This document shows positions 1-10,405 of a DNA stretch of 64,000 nt, one piece after another (the first letter of the stretch is position 1; each line of letters opens with the position of its first letter). This stretch comes from Massilia rubra (GTDB taxonomy: Bacteria; Pseudomonadota; Gammaproteobacteria; Burkholderiales; Burkholderiaceae_D). The translations under genes and the position numbers were made by a program. The notes beneath the pieces are model-generated. The model saw only the letters and a program-made list of their open reading frames with translations. It had not been told where the DNA came from and did not search any database. The stretch spans positions 517,974 to 581,973 of the forward strand of contig NZ_VUYU01000001.1 in the NCBI RefSeq assembly GCF_011682065.1, in the 5' to 3' direction.

Positions 1-21
1 CGGCCCGCTATCCCGGCCGCC

Positions 22-1944
22 TTACGACGACTTGCGCACGCGCAGGTACCATTCGCACAGCAGGCGCACCTGCTTGGCGGTGTAACCTTTTTCCACCATG
101 CGCGCCACGAAATCGGCGTGCTTGTTCGCGTCCTCGGCACTGGCCTTGGCATTGAACGAAATGACCGGTAAAAGTTCCTCGGTATTCGAGAACATCTTCT
201 TCTCGATCACGGTGCGGAACTTTTCATAGCTGGTCCAGGCCGGATTCTTGCCGCCGTTGGTGGCCCGTGCGCGCAAGCCGAAGTTGACGATCTCGTTGCG
301 GAAATCCTTGGGATTGCTGATGCCGGCCGGTTTTTCGATCTTTTCCAGTTCGTTGTTGAGCGAATCGCGGTCGAAACTCTCGCCCGTGTCGGGATCGCGG
401 AATTCCTGGTCCTGGATCCAGAAGTCGGCGAACGTCACGTAGCGGTCGAAAATGTTCTGGCCGTATTCGGAATAGCTTTCCAGGTAGGCGGTCTGGATTT
501 CCTTGCCGATGAATTCGACATAGCGCTGCGCCAGGTGCTCTTTGATATACGAGAAGTAGCGCTGCTCGGTTTCGGGCGGGAACTGCTCGCGCTCGATCTG
601 CTGCTCCAGCACATACAGCAGGTGCACCGGATTGGCCGCCACTTCGGTATTATCGAAGTTAAAGACCTTCGACAAAATCTTGAACGCGAAGCGGGTCGAG
701 AGCCCGTTCATGCCCTCGTCCACGCCGGCGTAATCGACATACTCGTGCATCGACTTGGCCTTGGGATCGGTGTCCTTCAGGTTTTCGCCATCGTAGACCA
801 GCATTTTGGAGAAAACGCTCGAATTTTCCGGGTCCTTCAGGCGCGACAGGATCGCAAACTGCGCCATCATCTTCATGGTGCCCGGCGCGCACGGGGCCTG
901 TTCCAGCGAGGAATTGCGGATCAGCTTGTCGTAAATCTTGATTTCGTCGGACACGCGCAGGCAATACGGCACCTTGACGATATAAATCCGGTCCAGGAAC
1001 GCTTCGTTGTTACGGTTATTGCGGAAGGTCTTCCACTCCGACTCGTTCGAGTGCGCCAGGATGATGCCGTCGAAGGGAATCGCGCCGAAGCCCTCGGTGC
1101 CCTTGTAATTACCTTCCTGGGTGGCCGTCAGCAGCGGATGGAGCACCTTGATCGGCGCCTTGAACATCTCGACGAATTCCATCAGCCCCTGGTTGGCCAG
1201 GCACAGGCCGCCCGAGTAGCTGTAGGCGTCCGGATCGTCCTGGGCATAATCTTCGAGCTTGCGGATATCGACCTTGCCGACCAGCGAAGAAATATCCTGG
1301 TTATTCTCGTCGCCCGGTTCGGTCTTGGAAATGGCGATCTGCTTGAGCACCGAGGGATAGCGCTTGACCACGCGGAACTGGTTGATATCGCCATTGAATT
1401 CGTGCAGGCGCTTGACCGCCCACGGGCTCGGAATGGTGCGCAGGTAGCGCCGTGGAATGCCGTAATCTTCTTCCAGGATGACGCCGTCTTCTTCCTCGTT
1501 GAACAGGCCGAGCGGCGATTCGTTCACCGGCGAGCCTTTCAGCGCGTAAAAGGGCACCTGTTCCATCAGGACCTTGAGTTTTTCGGCGATCGACGACTTG
1601 CCGCCGCCGACCGGGCCGAGCAGATACAGGATCTGCTTGCGTTCTTCCAGTCCCTGCGCGGCATGGCGGAAGTACGACACCACCTGCTCGATGACTTCTT
1701 CGGTGCCGTAGAAATCGCGGAAGGCCGGATAAATCTTGATGACTTTATTGGCGAAGATGCGCGACAGGCGCGTGTCGTTGCGCGTGTCCACCAGGGTCGG
1801 CTCGCCGATCGCGGCCAGCATGCGTTCGGGCGCGCTGGCGTAGGTCAGCTTGTCCTTTTTGCACAGTGCCAGATACTCAGAGAGGGAGTACTCCTCTTCG
1901 CGGGTACGCTCATAGCGAGCTGCGTAGTTGTCAAAAATGGTCAT
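22..1944 (-). CDS. prkA: PrkA-family serine protein kinase
   Basis: Cytoplasmic PrkA/YeaG-type protein of 640 residues, the usual length. It has an N-terminal AAA+-like ATPase core with a clear Walker A, GPVGGGKSS at residues 110-118, followed by the PrkA C-terminal kinase-homology region. The start is supported by AGGA seven bases before the ATG. In many proteobacteria prkA is followed by a DUF444 gene (yeaH) and a spoVR/ycgB gene that act with it in starvation and stress; those would lie left of the window edge and cannot be checked. Substrates are not deducible from sequence. Identification is secure from full-length resemblance. Confidence 0.95.
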   Translation of the reverse strand: MTIFDNYAARYERTREEEYSLSEYLALCKKDKLTYASAPERMLAAIGEPTLVDTRNDTRLSRIFANKVIKIYPAFRDFYGTEEVIEQVVSYFRHAAQGLEERKQILYLLGPVGGGKSSIAEKLKVLMEQVPFYALKGSPVNESPLGLFNEEEDGVILEEDYGIPRRYLRTIPSPWAVKRLHEFNGDINQFRVVKRYPSVLKQIAISKTEPGDENNQDISSLVGKVDIRKLEDYAQDDPDAYSYSGGLCLANQGLMEFVEMFKAPIKVLHPLLTATQEGNYKGTEGFGAIPFDGIILAHSNESEWKTFRNNRNNEAFLDRIYIVKVPYCLRVSDEIKIYDKLIRNSSLEQAPCAPGTMKMMAQFAILSRLKDPENSSVFSKMLVYDGENLKDTDPKAKSMHEYVDYAGVDEGMNGLSTRFAFKILSKVFNFDNTEVAANPVHLLYVLEQQIEREQFPPETEQRYFSYIKEHLAQRYVEFIGKEIQTAYLESYSEYGQNIFDRYVTFADFWIQDQEFRDPDTGESFDRDSLNNELEKIEKPAGISNPKDFRNEIVNFGLRARATNGGKNPAWTSYEKFRTVIEKKMFSNTEELLPVISFNAKASAEDANKHADFVARMVEKGYTAKQVRLLCEWYLRVRKSS

Positions 1945-3684
<1,740 letters not shown>

Positions 3685-3714
3685 GTCACTATTTAATACA
3701 CCACCGCCCCCGCC

Positions 3715-6249
3715 ATGCTGATTCAATCGCTTCGAATGACCGCGCGCGACTGGCGCGCCGGTGAACTGCGCTTCTTGCTGATCTCCCTGATCATCGCCGT
3801 CTCGGCGCTGTCGGCGGTGGGTTTTTTCATCGACCGCATGCGCAACGGCCTCAATCGCGATGCGCACCAGTTGCTCGGCGCCGACCTGCTGGTCAATGCC
3901 GACCAGCCGCTCGACCCGGCCTGGCGCGCCGAAGCCGTCAGGCGCGGCCTGGTGCTGGCCGATACGGTGACGTTTCCGAGCATGGCGCAGGCGGGCGAGG
4001 GCGAACAATCGGTGTCGCAACTGGCCGCCATCAAGGCCGTCTCGCCCGGCTACCCGCTGCGCGGCCAGCTGCGCATCAGCACCAACCTGGAGCAGGCCAG
4101 CGCCGCGCTGGGCGAGAAGACCGACGCCACGCCCGCGGCGGGCACGGTGTGGGTCGACCCCAACATCCTGACCGCCTTGAAAGTAAACGTCGGCAGCCGC
4201 ATTCGCGTGGGCGACAAGGAATTCACGATCGCCCAGCTGATCGCCTCGGAGCCGGACCGCGGCCCCTCGTTCGCCAATTTTTCGCCGCGCGTGATGCTGC
4301 CGCTGGCCGATCTCGCTGCCACGGGCCTGGTCGACAACGGCTCGCGCGTGACGTACCGCCTGCAGGTGAGCGCCGCGTCCAGCAACGACAGCAAAGCCGT
4401 CAAGGCCTTCGAAGAATGGATCAGCGCCCGCATCGAGGCTGGCAAGGTGCGCGGCGTGCGCGTCGAATCGCTCGAAAATGGCCGTCCCGAAATGCGTTCC
4501 ACGCTCGACCGCGCCGACCGCTTCCTGTCGCTGGTCGGGCTGCTCTCGGCCATGCTGGCGGCGGTCGCCGTGGCCATGGCCGCGCGCCGCTTCATGCTGC
4601 GCCACCTGGACGCCTGCGCCATGCTGCGCTGCCTCGGCCTGACCCAGAACCAGGTCACCATGCTGTACCTGATCGAGTTTGCCCTCATTGGCCTGGTCGG
4701 CAGCGCGCTCGGGGTGCTGGTCGGCTTCGGCGGCCACTATGTATTGATGCAGCTGATCGGCTCCATGCTCAGCACCGACCTGCCGCCGGTCTCGTTCCTG
4801 CCGGCCGTGCAGGGCGTGGCCACCGGCATGCTGCTGCTGGTCGGCTTTGCGCTGCCGCCGGTGCTCCAGCTGCGCAACGTGCCGCACAACCGCGTGATCC
4901 GGCGCGAACAGGCCGCACCCAAGCCGATGGCGCTGGCCACCTATGGCCTGGGCCTGGTGGTGTTCGTCGGCCTGCTGCTGTGGCAGGCGGGCGACGTCAA
5001 GCTGGCGCTGTCGACCGCGGCCGGCTTCCTGGGCGGCTTTGCCTTCTTCGCGCTGGTGGCGTGGGGCGGCCTGGCGGCCCTCAAGACGCTGCGCGGCGCC
5101 ATCGACAACCAGAGCTGGCGCTTTGCCGTCACCTCGCTGCAGCGCCGTCCGGGCGCCACCATCGTGCAGGTGGTCTCGCTGGCGCTCGGCCTCATGGCCC
5201 TGCTGCTGCTGACCGTGGTGCGCGGCGACCTGATGACCGCCTGGCGCAGCGCCACTCCGCCGGACGCGCCGAACCGCTTCATCATCAACATCCTGCCCGA
5301 GCAGAAGGATGATGTGGCCAGGCGCATCGCCGCCGCCAGGGTCAGCGAAGCGCAGCTGTTCCCGATGATCCGCGGGCGCCTGGCCGCCGTCAATGGCCAG
5401 CCGGTCAGCGCCGCCACCTACGCCGACGACGACAACGCGCAGCGCCTGGCCGACCGCGAATTCAACCTCTCGACCACCCTCGACATGCCGGCCTCGAACG
5501 AGATCGTGGCCGGCCAGTGGTACAAGGATGGGCCGGGCGTGGCCGAAGCCTCGGTCGAGCAGGGCATCGCCAAGACCTTGCGCCTGAAACTGGGCGACAC
5601 CTTGCGCTTCGATGTCGGCGGCACGCTGGTCGACGCCAAAGTGACCAGCCTGCGCAAGCTGGAATGGGGCTCGATGCGCGCGAACTTTTTCGTGATCATC
5701 AACCCGGCCGCGATGGAAAAGACCTCGCAAACCTTCATGACGGCCTTCCACCTGCCGCCGGCGCAGAGCACCTTCACCAACAGCCTGACGCGCGATTTCC
5801 CGAACCTGACCGTGATCGATGTCAGCGGCATCATCCGCCAGTTGCAGGAAGTGCTGGACCAGGTGGTGACGGCGGTCGAATTCCTGTTCATGTTCACCCT
5901 GGCCTCGGGCGTGCTGGTGCTGTATGCGGCGCTGATGGGTTCCCAGGACGAGCGCACCCGGGAATCGGGCCTGCTGCGGGCCCTTGGCGCGACGCGCAAG
6001 CAGCTCTCGCGCGCGCAGTGGATCGAATTTTCGCTGGTGGGCGGCCTGGCCGGCCTGCTGGCCGCGTCGGGCGCGGCGGCGCTGGGGTGGGCGCTGGCGA
6101 CCTACCAGTTCAAGTTCCCATGGACCTTCAGCCCGATGGTATGGCTGGCCGGCCTGGTGGTGGGCGCGCTGTGCGCCATCATCGGCGGCTGGCTCGGACT
6201 GCGCAACGTGCTGCGCCAGCCGCCGTTGCAGACCTTGCGCGGCACGTAA
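3715..6249 (+). CDS. FtsX-like ABC transporter permease (YbbP type)
   Basis: Inner-membrane protein of 844 residues with the MacB/FtsX permease layout: an N-terminal transmembrane helix (about 20-38), a periplasmic domain, a block of transmembrane helices in the middle, a second periplasmic domain, and C-terminal helices containing an ESGLLRALGATRKQLSR cytoplasmic loop. It resembles E. coli YbbP, which pairs with the ATPase YbbA. No ATPase gene lies next to it here, so the partner must be encoded elsewhere. It ends only 11 bp from the convergent quorum-sensing regulator gene. Transported substrate unknown. Confidence 0.88.
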   Translation: MLIQSLRMTARDWRAGELRFLLISLIIAVSALSAVGFFIDRMRNGLNRDAHQLLGADLLVNADQPLDPAWRAEAVRRGLVLADTVTFPSMAQAGEGEQSVSQLAAIKAVSPGYPLRGQLRISTNLEQASAALGEKTDATPAAGTVWVDPNILTALKVNVGSRIRVGDKEFTIAQLIASEPDRGPSFANFSPRVMLPLADLAATGLVDNGSRVTYRLQVSAASSNDSKAVKAFEEWISARIEAGKVRGVRVESLENGRPEMRSTLDRADRFLSLVGLLSAMLAAVAVAMAARRFMLRHLDACAMLRCLGLTQNQVTMLYLIEFALIGLVGSALGVLVGFGGHYVLMQLIGSMLSTDLPPVSFLPAVQGVATGMLLLVGFALPPVLQLRNVPHNRVIRREQAAPKPMALATYGLGLVVFVGLLLWQAGDVKLALSTAAGFLGGFAFFALVAWGGLAALKTLRGAIDNQSWRFAVTSLQRRPGATIVQVVSLALGLMALLLLTVVRGDLMTAWRSATPPDAPNRFIINILPEQKDDVARRIAAARVSEAQLFPMIRGRLAAVNGQPVSAATYADDDNAQRLADREFNLSTTLDMPASNEIVAGQWYKDGPGVAEASVEQGIAKTLRLKLGDTLRFDVGGTLVDAKVTSLRKLEWGSMRANFFVIINPAAMEKTSQTFMTAFHLPPAQSTFTNSLTRDFPNLTVIDVSGIIRQLQEVLDQVVTAVEFLFMFTLASGVLVLYAALMGSQDERTRESGLLRALGATRKQLSRAQWIEFSLVGGLAGLLAASGAAALGWALATYQFKFPWTFSPMVWLAGLVVGALCAIIGGWLGLRNVLRQPPLQTLRGT

Positions 6250-6260
6250 CACCGCCAACT

Positions 6261-7253
6261 TCACAGCGCTGTCTCGCGCTCGCTCAGGAAGCTCGAGAAC
6301 GGGTGGGCCGGTTGCTCCAGCTCACCGGGCGCCAGCGGGAACAGCGCCCAGTAGTAGTTCTGGGCGCCGCGGCATCGCTGGGCCGGCGCGGTCCAGCGAT
6401 GCCAGTTCTTGGCAAAATCGCGCGCATACATGCCGTCGCCCTCGCGAAAATACGGCACGATGCAGCGCTCGCGCACCGCCTGCAAAAACGACTGCGGCGC
6501 ATCGTTGTCGCAGCCGACTTCATAGTGCGCATTCATCCCCGCCTCGGTCTCGACCACCATCAGCTGCGCGCGTCCGCGCGCGTCGTACAGCAAAATACCG
6601 GCCGGATTCGGATACAGGTAGTGCTCCACGATCCCGTGCTGCTCGACCACCATGCGCACCACCGCACTGAACGCCGGGTCGCTCAAGAAACTGTGGTTGT
6701 GCAGCTTGAGCAGGTCGCGCAAGGGGTCGGAGCGGGCTGCGAAATACTCGGCCTGCAGCGCCACGATTTCGGCTTCGAGCTTGTCGAGCGCACCGTCGTC
6801 GCTCTTTTTGATGTAACGGTCGATCAGGCCGCGGTTAAAGGCGTCGACCGCCACCTTCTCGTCGGCCACGCCGGTAAACAGGATTTTCTTGCAGGGCAGG
6901 TGGCGCAGCGCCTCGCATAGTTCGAGGCCATCCATCTGCGGCATCGAGTAATCGACCACCACCACCGACGGCGTCATGAAGCGCTGCGGCTCGAAGCTGA
7001 TGCGGTGGATCTGGTCGATATCGAAGGCTACGTTGCAGCGCTCTTTTGAATCGGGATAGGTGTCGTGGCTGGCCGCCAGCCGGCCCGGCTCGCGCTCGCC
7101 GTGAGCCCCGATCCAGGCCAGCGCGCTGCTGGTATCGGCAAAGCACTTGCTGGCCAGCGCGGGGTCGAGCTGGAAGGCGACGCTTTTCAGGAAGCTGTCG
7201 CTGTCGTCGATCAGGACGGTCAGGCTGGGATGGCTGTAGATCGGCAGGGGCAT
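6261..7253 (-). CDS. jqsR: LqsR/JqsR-like response regulator of an alpha-hydroxyketone quorum-sensing system
   Basis: Response regulator of 330 residues. The receiver domain has DD at 16-17, the phospho-acceptor Asp at about 101 in VVVVDYSMPQMDG, and a Thr-Gly pair near 122. An insertion of about 45 residues precedes the acceptor strand. Residues from about 150 onward match no usual helix-turn-helix, GGDEF or EAL output, which is also a feature of Legionella LqsR. The chosen ATG at 7253 is 19 bp after the kinase stop codon; upstream in-frame sequence overlaps the kinase and is rejected. Name assigned by context with the kinase and synthase genes. Confidence 0.75.
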   Translation of the reverse strand: MPLPIYSHPSLTVLIDDSDSFLKSVAFQLDPALASKCFADTSSALAWIGAHGEREPGRLAASHDTYPDSKERCNVAFDIDQIHRISFEPQRFMTPSVVVVDYSMPQMDGLELCEALRHLPCKKILFTGVADEKVAVDAFNRGLIDRYIKKSDDGALDKLEAEIVALQAEYFAARSDPLRDLLKLHNHSFLSDPAFSAVVRMVVEQHGIVEHYLYPNPAGILLYDARGRAQLMVVETEAGMNAHYEVGCDNDAPQSFLQAVRERCIVPYFREGDGMYARDFAKNWHRWTAPAQRCRGAQNYYWALFPLAPGELEQPAHPFSSFLSERETAL

Positions 7254-7272
7254 GCTGGGTCTTTCATAGAGG

Positions 7273-8571
7273 TCAATGCGGCTCCGGCGCCACGGCCACG
7301 CGCGGGAACTCGAGCACGAACATGGTGAAGCCAGGTTCGCGCGAGACGCAGCGGATGCTGGCCTGCCAGGCATCGATGATGTCCTTGCACAAGGCCAGGC
7401 CGATGCCGGCGCCGGAACTGGGAGGGTAGGAATAGAAGCGCTGGAAGATCATCGGCAACTGGCGCGCGGCGATGCCGCAGCCGGTGTCGATCACCAGCAG
7501 GCGCGGTTGTTCGGGACGGCCGTCGACGACGATGCGGATGCGGCCCTTGCCGGCCCGGTGCAGCGCCTTGAGCGCGTTGCGCAGCAGGTTGAGCAAAATG
7601 ACCACCGACAGCTCGTACTTGCCGGCGAAGCGGAAGTCGGTGCGGATATCGACGCTGACCGCGTCGCGCTGCGACTGCGCCGCGAACGGATAGCGCCGGA
7701 TCACCGAGTCGACCACCTCGCGCATCGACACCACCTCGGTCGCTTCGAGGCGCTGCTCGACCGCGCTGGCCGAGAGCAGGAACAGGTCGATCATGTGGTT
7801 CATGTGGCGCACCTCGTACTGGATGCGCGTCATCGCCTCGCTCATCGCCTGCCAGTCGGCCTCGCTGGCCCTGGCCGGCGGCGTGATGCGGCGGCAGATG
7901 CCGCGCACATTGGCCTCCACGCTGACCAGCGGCGTGCGCAGTTCGTGCGACACGCTGGCCAGGGCGTGCGCCATGCCGGCCAGCTTTTCGCCCGCCAGCG
8001 CCCCGCGCCCGGCCTTGGCCACCGACACGGCGATCATCGTAAACGCATAGATCGGCAGCTGTTCCAGCACCGTGGGACTGAGCATGAAGGCGGCCTCGCC
8101 GACCAGCGCGAACAGGGCGCAGGCCAGGACGCTGCCGATGGCGCAGGCGGCCACCGCCCAGCGCGTGCGAAAGTGGAACAGCACCGTCAGCGCAATGAGC
8201 ATCGACTGGCTCCACACGGCCGAGCCGTGGTTCATCAGGTACATGAAGGTGAACTGGAACGGCAGCACGTAGGTGAGCGCGACGAACAGATAGGCGTTGA
8301 CGAAGCGCCCGCACAGCAGGCGGCCGGGCGCCAGCGCGGGCAGGCACAGGGCGGCGCCGACCAGGCGCAAGGCGAGGCTTTCGAACTCCTGCGGGAACCA
8401 GTAGGTCCAGATCGTATAGTAGGCCGGCATGCCCAGGAAACCGATCCAGGCCAGCAGGATGAAGCGGCTGGTCGCATGCGCGTGGTGGCGCTCGTGCCTG
8501 ACGAACCACTGCAGCAGGGAGCGGCGCAGGCGGTCGGCGGAAAACGGAGCGGTGGCGCTGGCAAAGGTCAT
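7273..8571 (-). CDS. jqsS: Membrane histidine kinase of CqsS/LqsS/JqsS type (autoinducer sensor)
   Basis: Sensor kinase of 432 residues. About six hydrophobic helices occupy residues 35-185 and no periplasmic domain is visible, as in CqsS and LqsS. The HisKA phospho-acceptor is His209 in SVSHELRTPL. The ATPase domain shows an N box (NLLRNALKAL), DTGCGI and GAGIGLALCKDII. The ATG at 8571 has AGGAAA upstream; the open frame beyond it reaches the divergent promoter and is not coding-like. It lies directly upstream of the response regulator and divergent from the synthase gene, so the likely ligand is that enzyme's product. Unlike hybrid CqsS, it has no C-terminal receiver domain. Confidence 0.82.
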   Translation of the reverse strand: MTFASATAPFSADRLRRSLLQWFVRHERHHAHATSRFILLAWIGFLGMPAYYTIWTYWFPQEFESLALRLVGAALCLPALAPGRLLCGRFVNAYLFVALTYVLPFQFTFMYLMNHGSAVWSQSMLIALTVLFHFRTRWAVAACAIGSVLACALFALVGEAAFMLSPTVLEQLPIYAFTMIAVSVAKAGRGALAGEKLAGMAHALASVSHELRTPLVSVEANVRGICRRITPPARASEADWQAMSEAMTRIQYEVRHMNHMIDLFLLSASAVEQRLEATEVVSMREVVDSVIRRYPFAAQSQRDAVSVDIRTDFRFAGKYELSVVILLNLLRNALKALHRAGKGRIRIVVDGRPEQPRLLVIDTGCGIAARQLPMIFQRFYSYPPSSGAGIGLALCKDIIDAWQASIRCVSREPGFTMFVLEFPRVAVAPEPH

Positions 8572-8723
8572 GGAAAGGTTTCCTGGCTCGCAAGGGTAGG
8601 CGGGAAAGGACAATCTTGACCTATGTTGATATTTTGCAATTTGATATATGTCAAGGTCCATCGATGTTGCAGGATTGTCAAGGAAGGGCGGCACAGAATA
8701 GATGCTTTTTCCAAGGAGAATTC
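8572..8723. promoter_or_regulatory. Divergent jqsS/jqsA control region with operator-like repeats
   Basis: The 152 bp between the kinase and synthase genes is AT-richer than its flanks. It holds an imperfect inverted repeat, CTTGACCTAT (8615-8624) and ATATGTCAAG (8646-8655), nine of ten bases matching. There are direct repeats of TTGATAT (8626, 8641) and of TGTCAAGG (8649, 8676). These could be operator sites or overlapping divergent -35 elements; function is inferred from placement only. Confidence 0.5.
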
Positions 8724-9968
8724 ATGTCTTTTGCTGTCGATCAAGTTTCGCCTGCCTTGCGCGCGCACCCGGACATGCCAGCGTTTGTTACCGGCCGCAT
8801 GGACGAGCACTACGTCACGCGGGTGGCGCAGTTGCTGGGCGGCGAACACCTGCATGTGTGGACAGCACCCCAGCCCGGCGCGATCATGTTGGCCAGCAAC
8901 GATTACCTGTGCATTTCCGGCGAAGCGGCCTTGCTCGAGGCGCAGGCGCGCTGCCTGGTGCGCAACCAGGGCGGCATGCTGATGTCGTCGGTGTTCCTGC
9001 AGCAGGGCAGCGCCCAGCACCGGCTGGAAACGAAGCTGGCCGCCTTCATGGGGGCGCCGGACGGGGTGCTGACCCAGTCCGGCTGGGCCGCCAACGTCGG
9101 CCTGCTGCAAACCATCGCCGGGCCTGGTGTGCCGGTCTATCTCGACATGATGGCGCACGCCTCGCTGTGGGAAGGGGTGCAGTCGGCGCAGGCCACGGCG
9201 CTGCCGTTCCTGCACAACGATGCGGCGCACCTGGAGCGCCAGGTGCGCAAGCACGGTCCCGGCGTGATCGTGGTCGATGCGCTGTACAGCACCAACGGCA
9301 GCGTCGCGCCCTTGCTCGACATTGCGCGCATCGCCACCGACAGCGGCAGCATTTTGGTGGTCGACGAGTCGCATTCGCTCGGCACGCACGGCCCGCGCGG
9401 GGCCGGGCTGGTGGCGCAACTGGGCCTGGCCGGCCAGGTGCATTTTCGCACCGCTTCGCTGGCCAAGAGCTTTGCCGGGCGCGCCGGCTTCATTACCTGT
9501 TCCAGCCACTTCAAGGGCTACTTCCTGTCGGCCTCGCGCCCGGCGATTTTCAGCTCCTGCCTGCTCGAACACGAGCTGGCGTGGTTCGACGCCGCGCTCG
9601 ACTTCATCGCCGGGGCCGACGGGCGGCGCGCCGCGCTGGCGCGCGTCACGCGCACGGTACGCGACGGCCTGCGCGCCCTGGGCTACAACGTCGACGACGG
9701 CAGCGAACAAATCATCGCGCTCGAAGCCGGGCCGGAACCGCGCACGCTGGCGCTGCGCAAGGCGTTGGAAAAGCGCGGGATTTACGGCGCCGTGTTCTGC
9801 GCCCCGGCCACCGCCAAGAACCGCTCGCTGGTGCGCCTCACGCTCAATAGCGCTTTGACCGATGCGCAGTGCGCGCGCCTGCTCGCGGCCTGCGCCGACA
9901 TGCGCCTGGAGGTCGGGATGGACAGCTGGCCGTCGACACGGCGCCCGCGCCGCCTCACACTGGTCTGA
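8724..9968 (+). CDS. jqsA: Alpha-hydroxyketone autoinducer synthase (CqsA/LqsA/JqsA family)
   Basis: PLP-dependent alpha-oxoamine synthase fold, 414 residues, matching the CqsA/LqsA branch rather than KBL/BioF. The N-terminal LASNDYLCISG segment, the VVDESHSLGTHGPRG strand and the PLP-binding Lys (about 248) in SLAKSFAGRAGF are all present. Such enzymes join an acyl-CoA to an amino-acid-derived donor to make signals such as CAI-1 or LAI-1. The start at 8724 has AAGGAG in good spacing; earlier in-frame ATGs lie in the promoter. The divergent sensor kinase and regulator complete the circuit. The homologue in Janthinobacterium is called JqsA. Confidence 0.88.
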   Translation: MSFAVDQVSPALRAHPDMPAFVTGRMDEHYVTRVAQLLGGEHLHVWTAPQPGAIMLASNDYLCISGEAALLEAQARCLVRNQGGMLMSSVFLQQGSAQHRLETKLAAFMGAPDGVLTQSGWAANVGLLQTIAGPGVPVYLDMMAHASLWEGVQSAQATALPFLHNDAAHLERQVRKHGPGVIVVDALYSTNGSVAPLLDIARIATDSGSILVVDESHSLGTHGPRGAGLVAQLGLAGQVHFRTASLAKSFAGRAGFITCSSHFKGYFLSASRPAIFSSCLLEHELAWFDAALDFIAGADGRRAALARVTRTVRDGLRALGYNVDDGSEQIIALEAGPEPRTLALRKALEKRGIYGAVFCAPATAKNRSLVRLTLNSALTDAQCARLLAACADMRLEVGMDSWPSTRRPRRLTLV

Positions 9969-10000
9969 CAGCGGCGCGCATGCTGCGCTATCATGGCGGC

Positions 10001-10390
10001 ATGAGTGAACCACAAACCCTGTATGACGTCATCGGTGGCGAAGCGCGCGTGCGCGAGATGGTCGACCGCTTCTACGACCTGATGGAACTCGAACCCGAGT
10101 TTGCCGGCATCCGCGCGCTGCATCCGCCGTCCATGGAAGGCTCGCGCGACAAGCTGTTCATGTTCCTGAGCGGCTGGATGGGCGGGCCCGACCTGTTTGT
10201 CGAACAGTACGGCCACCCGCGCCTGCGTGCACGCCACCTGCCGTTTGCCATCGGCAGCAGCGAACGCGATCAATGGCTGCGCGCGATGGCGTGGGCGATG
10301 GAAGATATCGGCATCGACGAAGCATTGCGCCTGCGCCTGATGGAGTCGTTCTACCAGACCGCCGACTGGATGCGCAACCAGCCCGGTTGA
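10001..10390 (+). CDS. Truncated haemoglobin (group II, TrbO-like)
   Basis: Small haem protein of 129 residues. The truncated-globin fold is recognisable from TLYDVIGGEARVREMVDRFYDLM at the N-terminus (written here only as a landmark around residues 6-28), GWMGGPDLF near 64-72, YGHPRLRARH (likely proximal His region) and a final ALRLRLMESFYQTADWM helix. Group II globins bind O2 or NO and take part in detoxification or redox roles. The start at 10001 follows the synthase gene by 32 bp; the longer in-frame extension overlaps the synthase end and is rejected. Read-through from jqsA is possible. Confidence 0.88.
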   Translation: MSEPQTLYDVIGGEARVREMVDRFYDLMELEPEFAGIRALHPPSMEGSRDKLFMFLSGWMGGPDLFVEQYGHPRLRARHLPFAIGSSERDQWLRAMAWAMEDIGIDEALRLRLMESFYQTADWMRNQPG

Positions 10391-10405
10391 TGTCCGATTG
10401 ATCCC

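Noticed and set aside
8616..8723. Upstream extension of the synthase gene to 8616
   Set aside because: It would place the divergent promoter and operator-like repeats inside the coding region; the ATG at 8724 has a strong AAGGAG.
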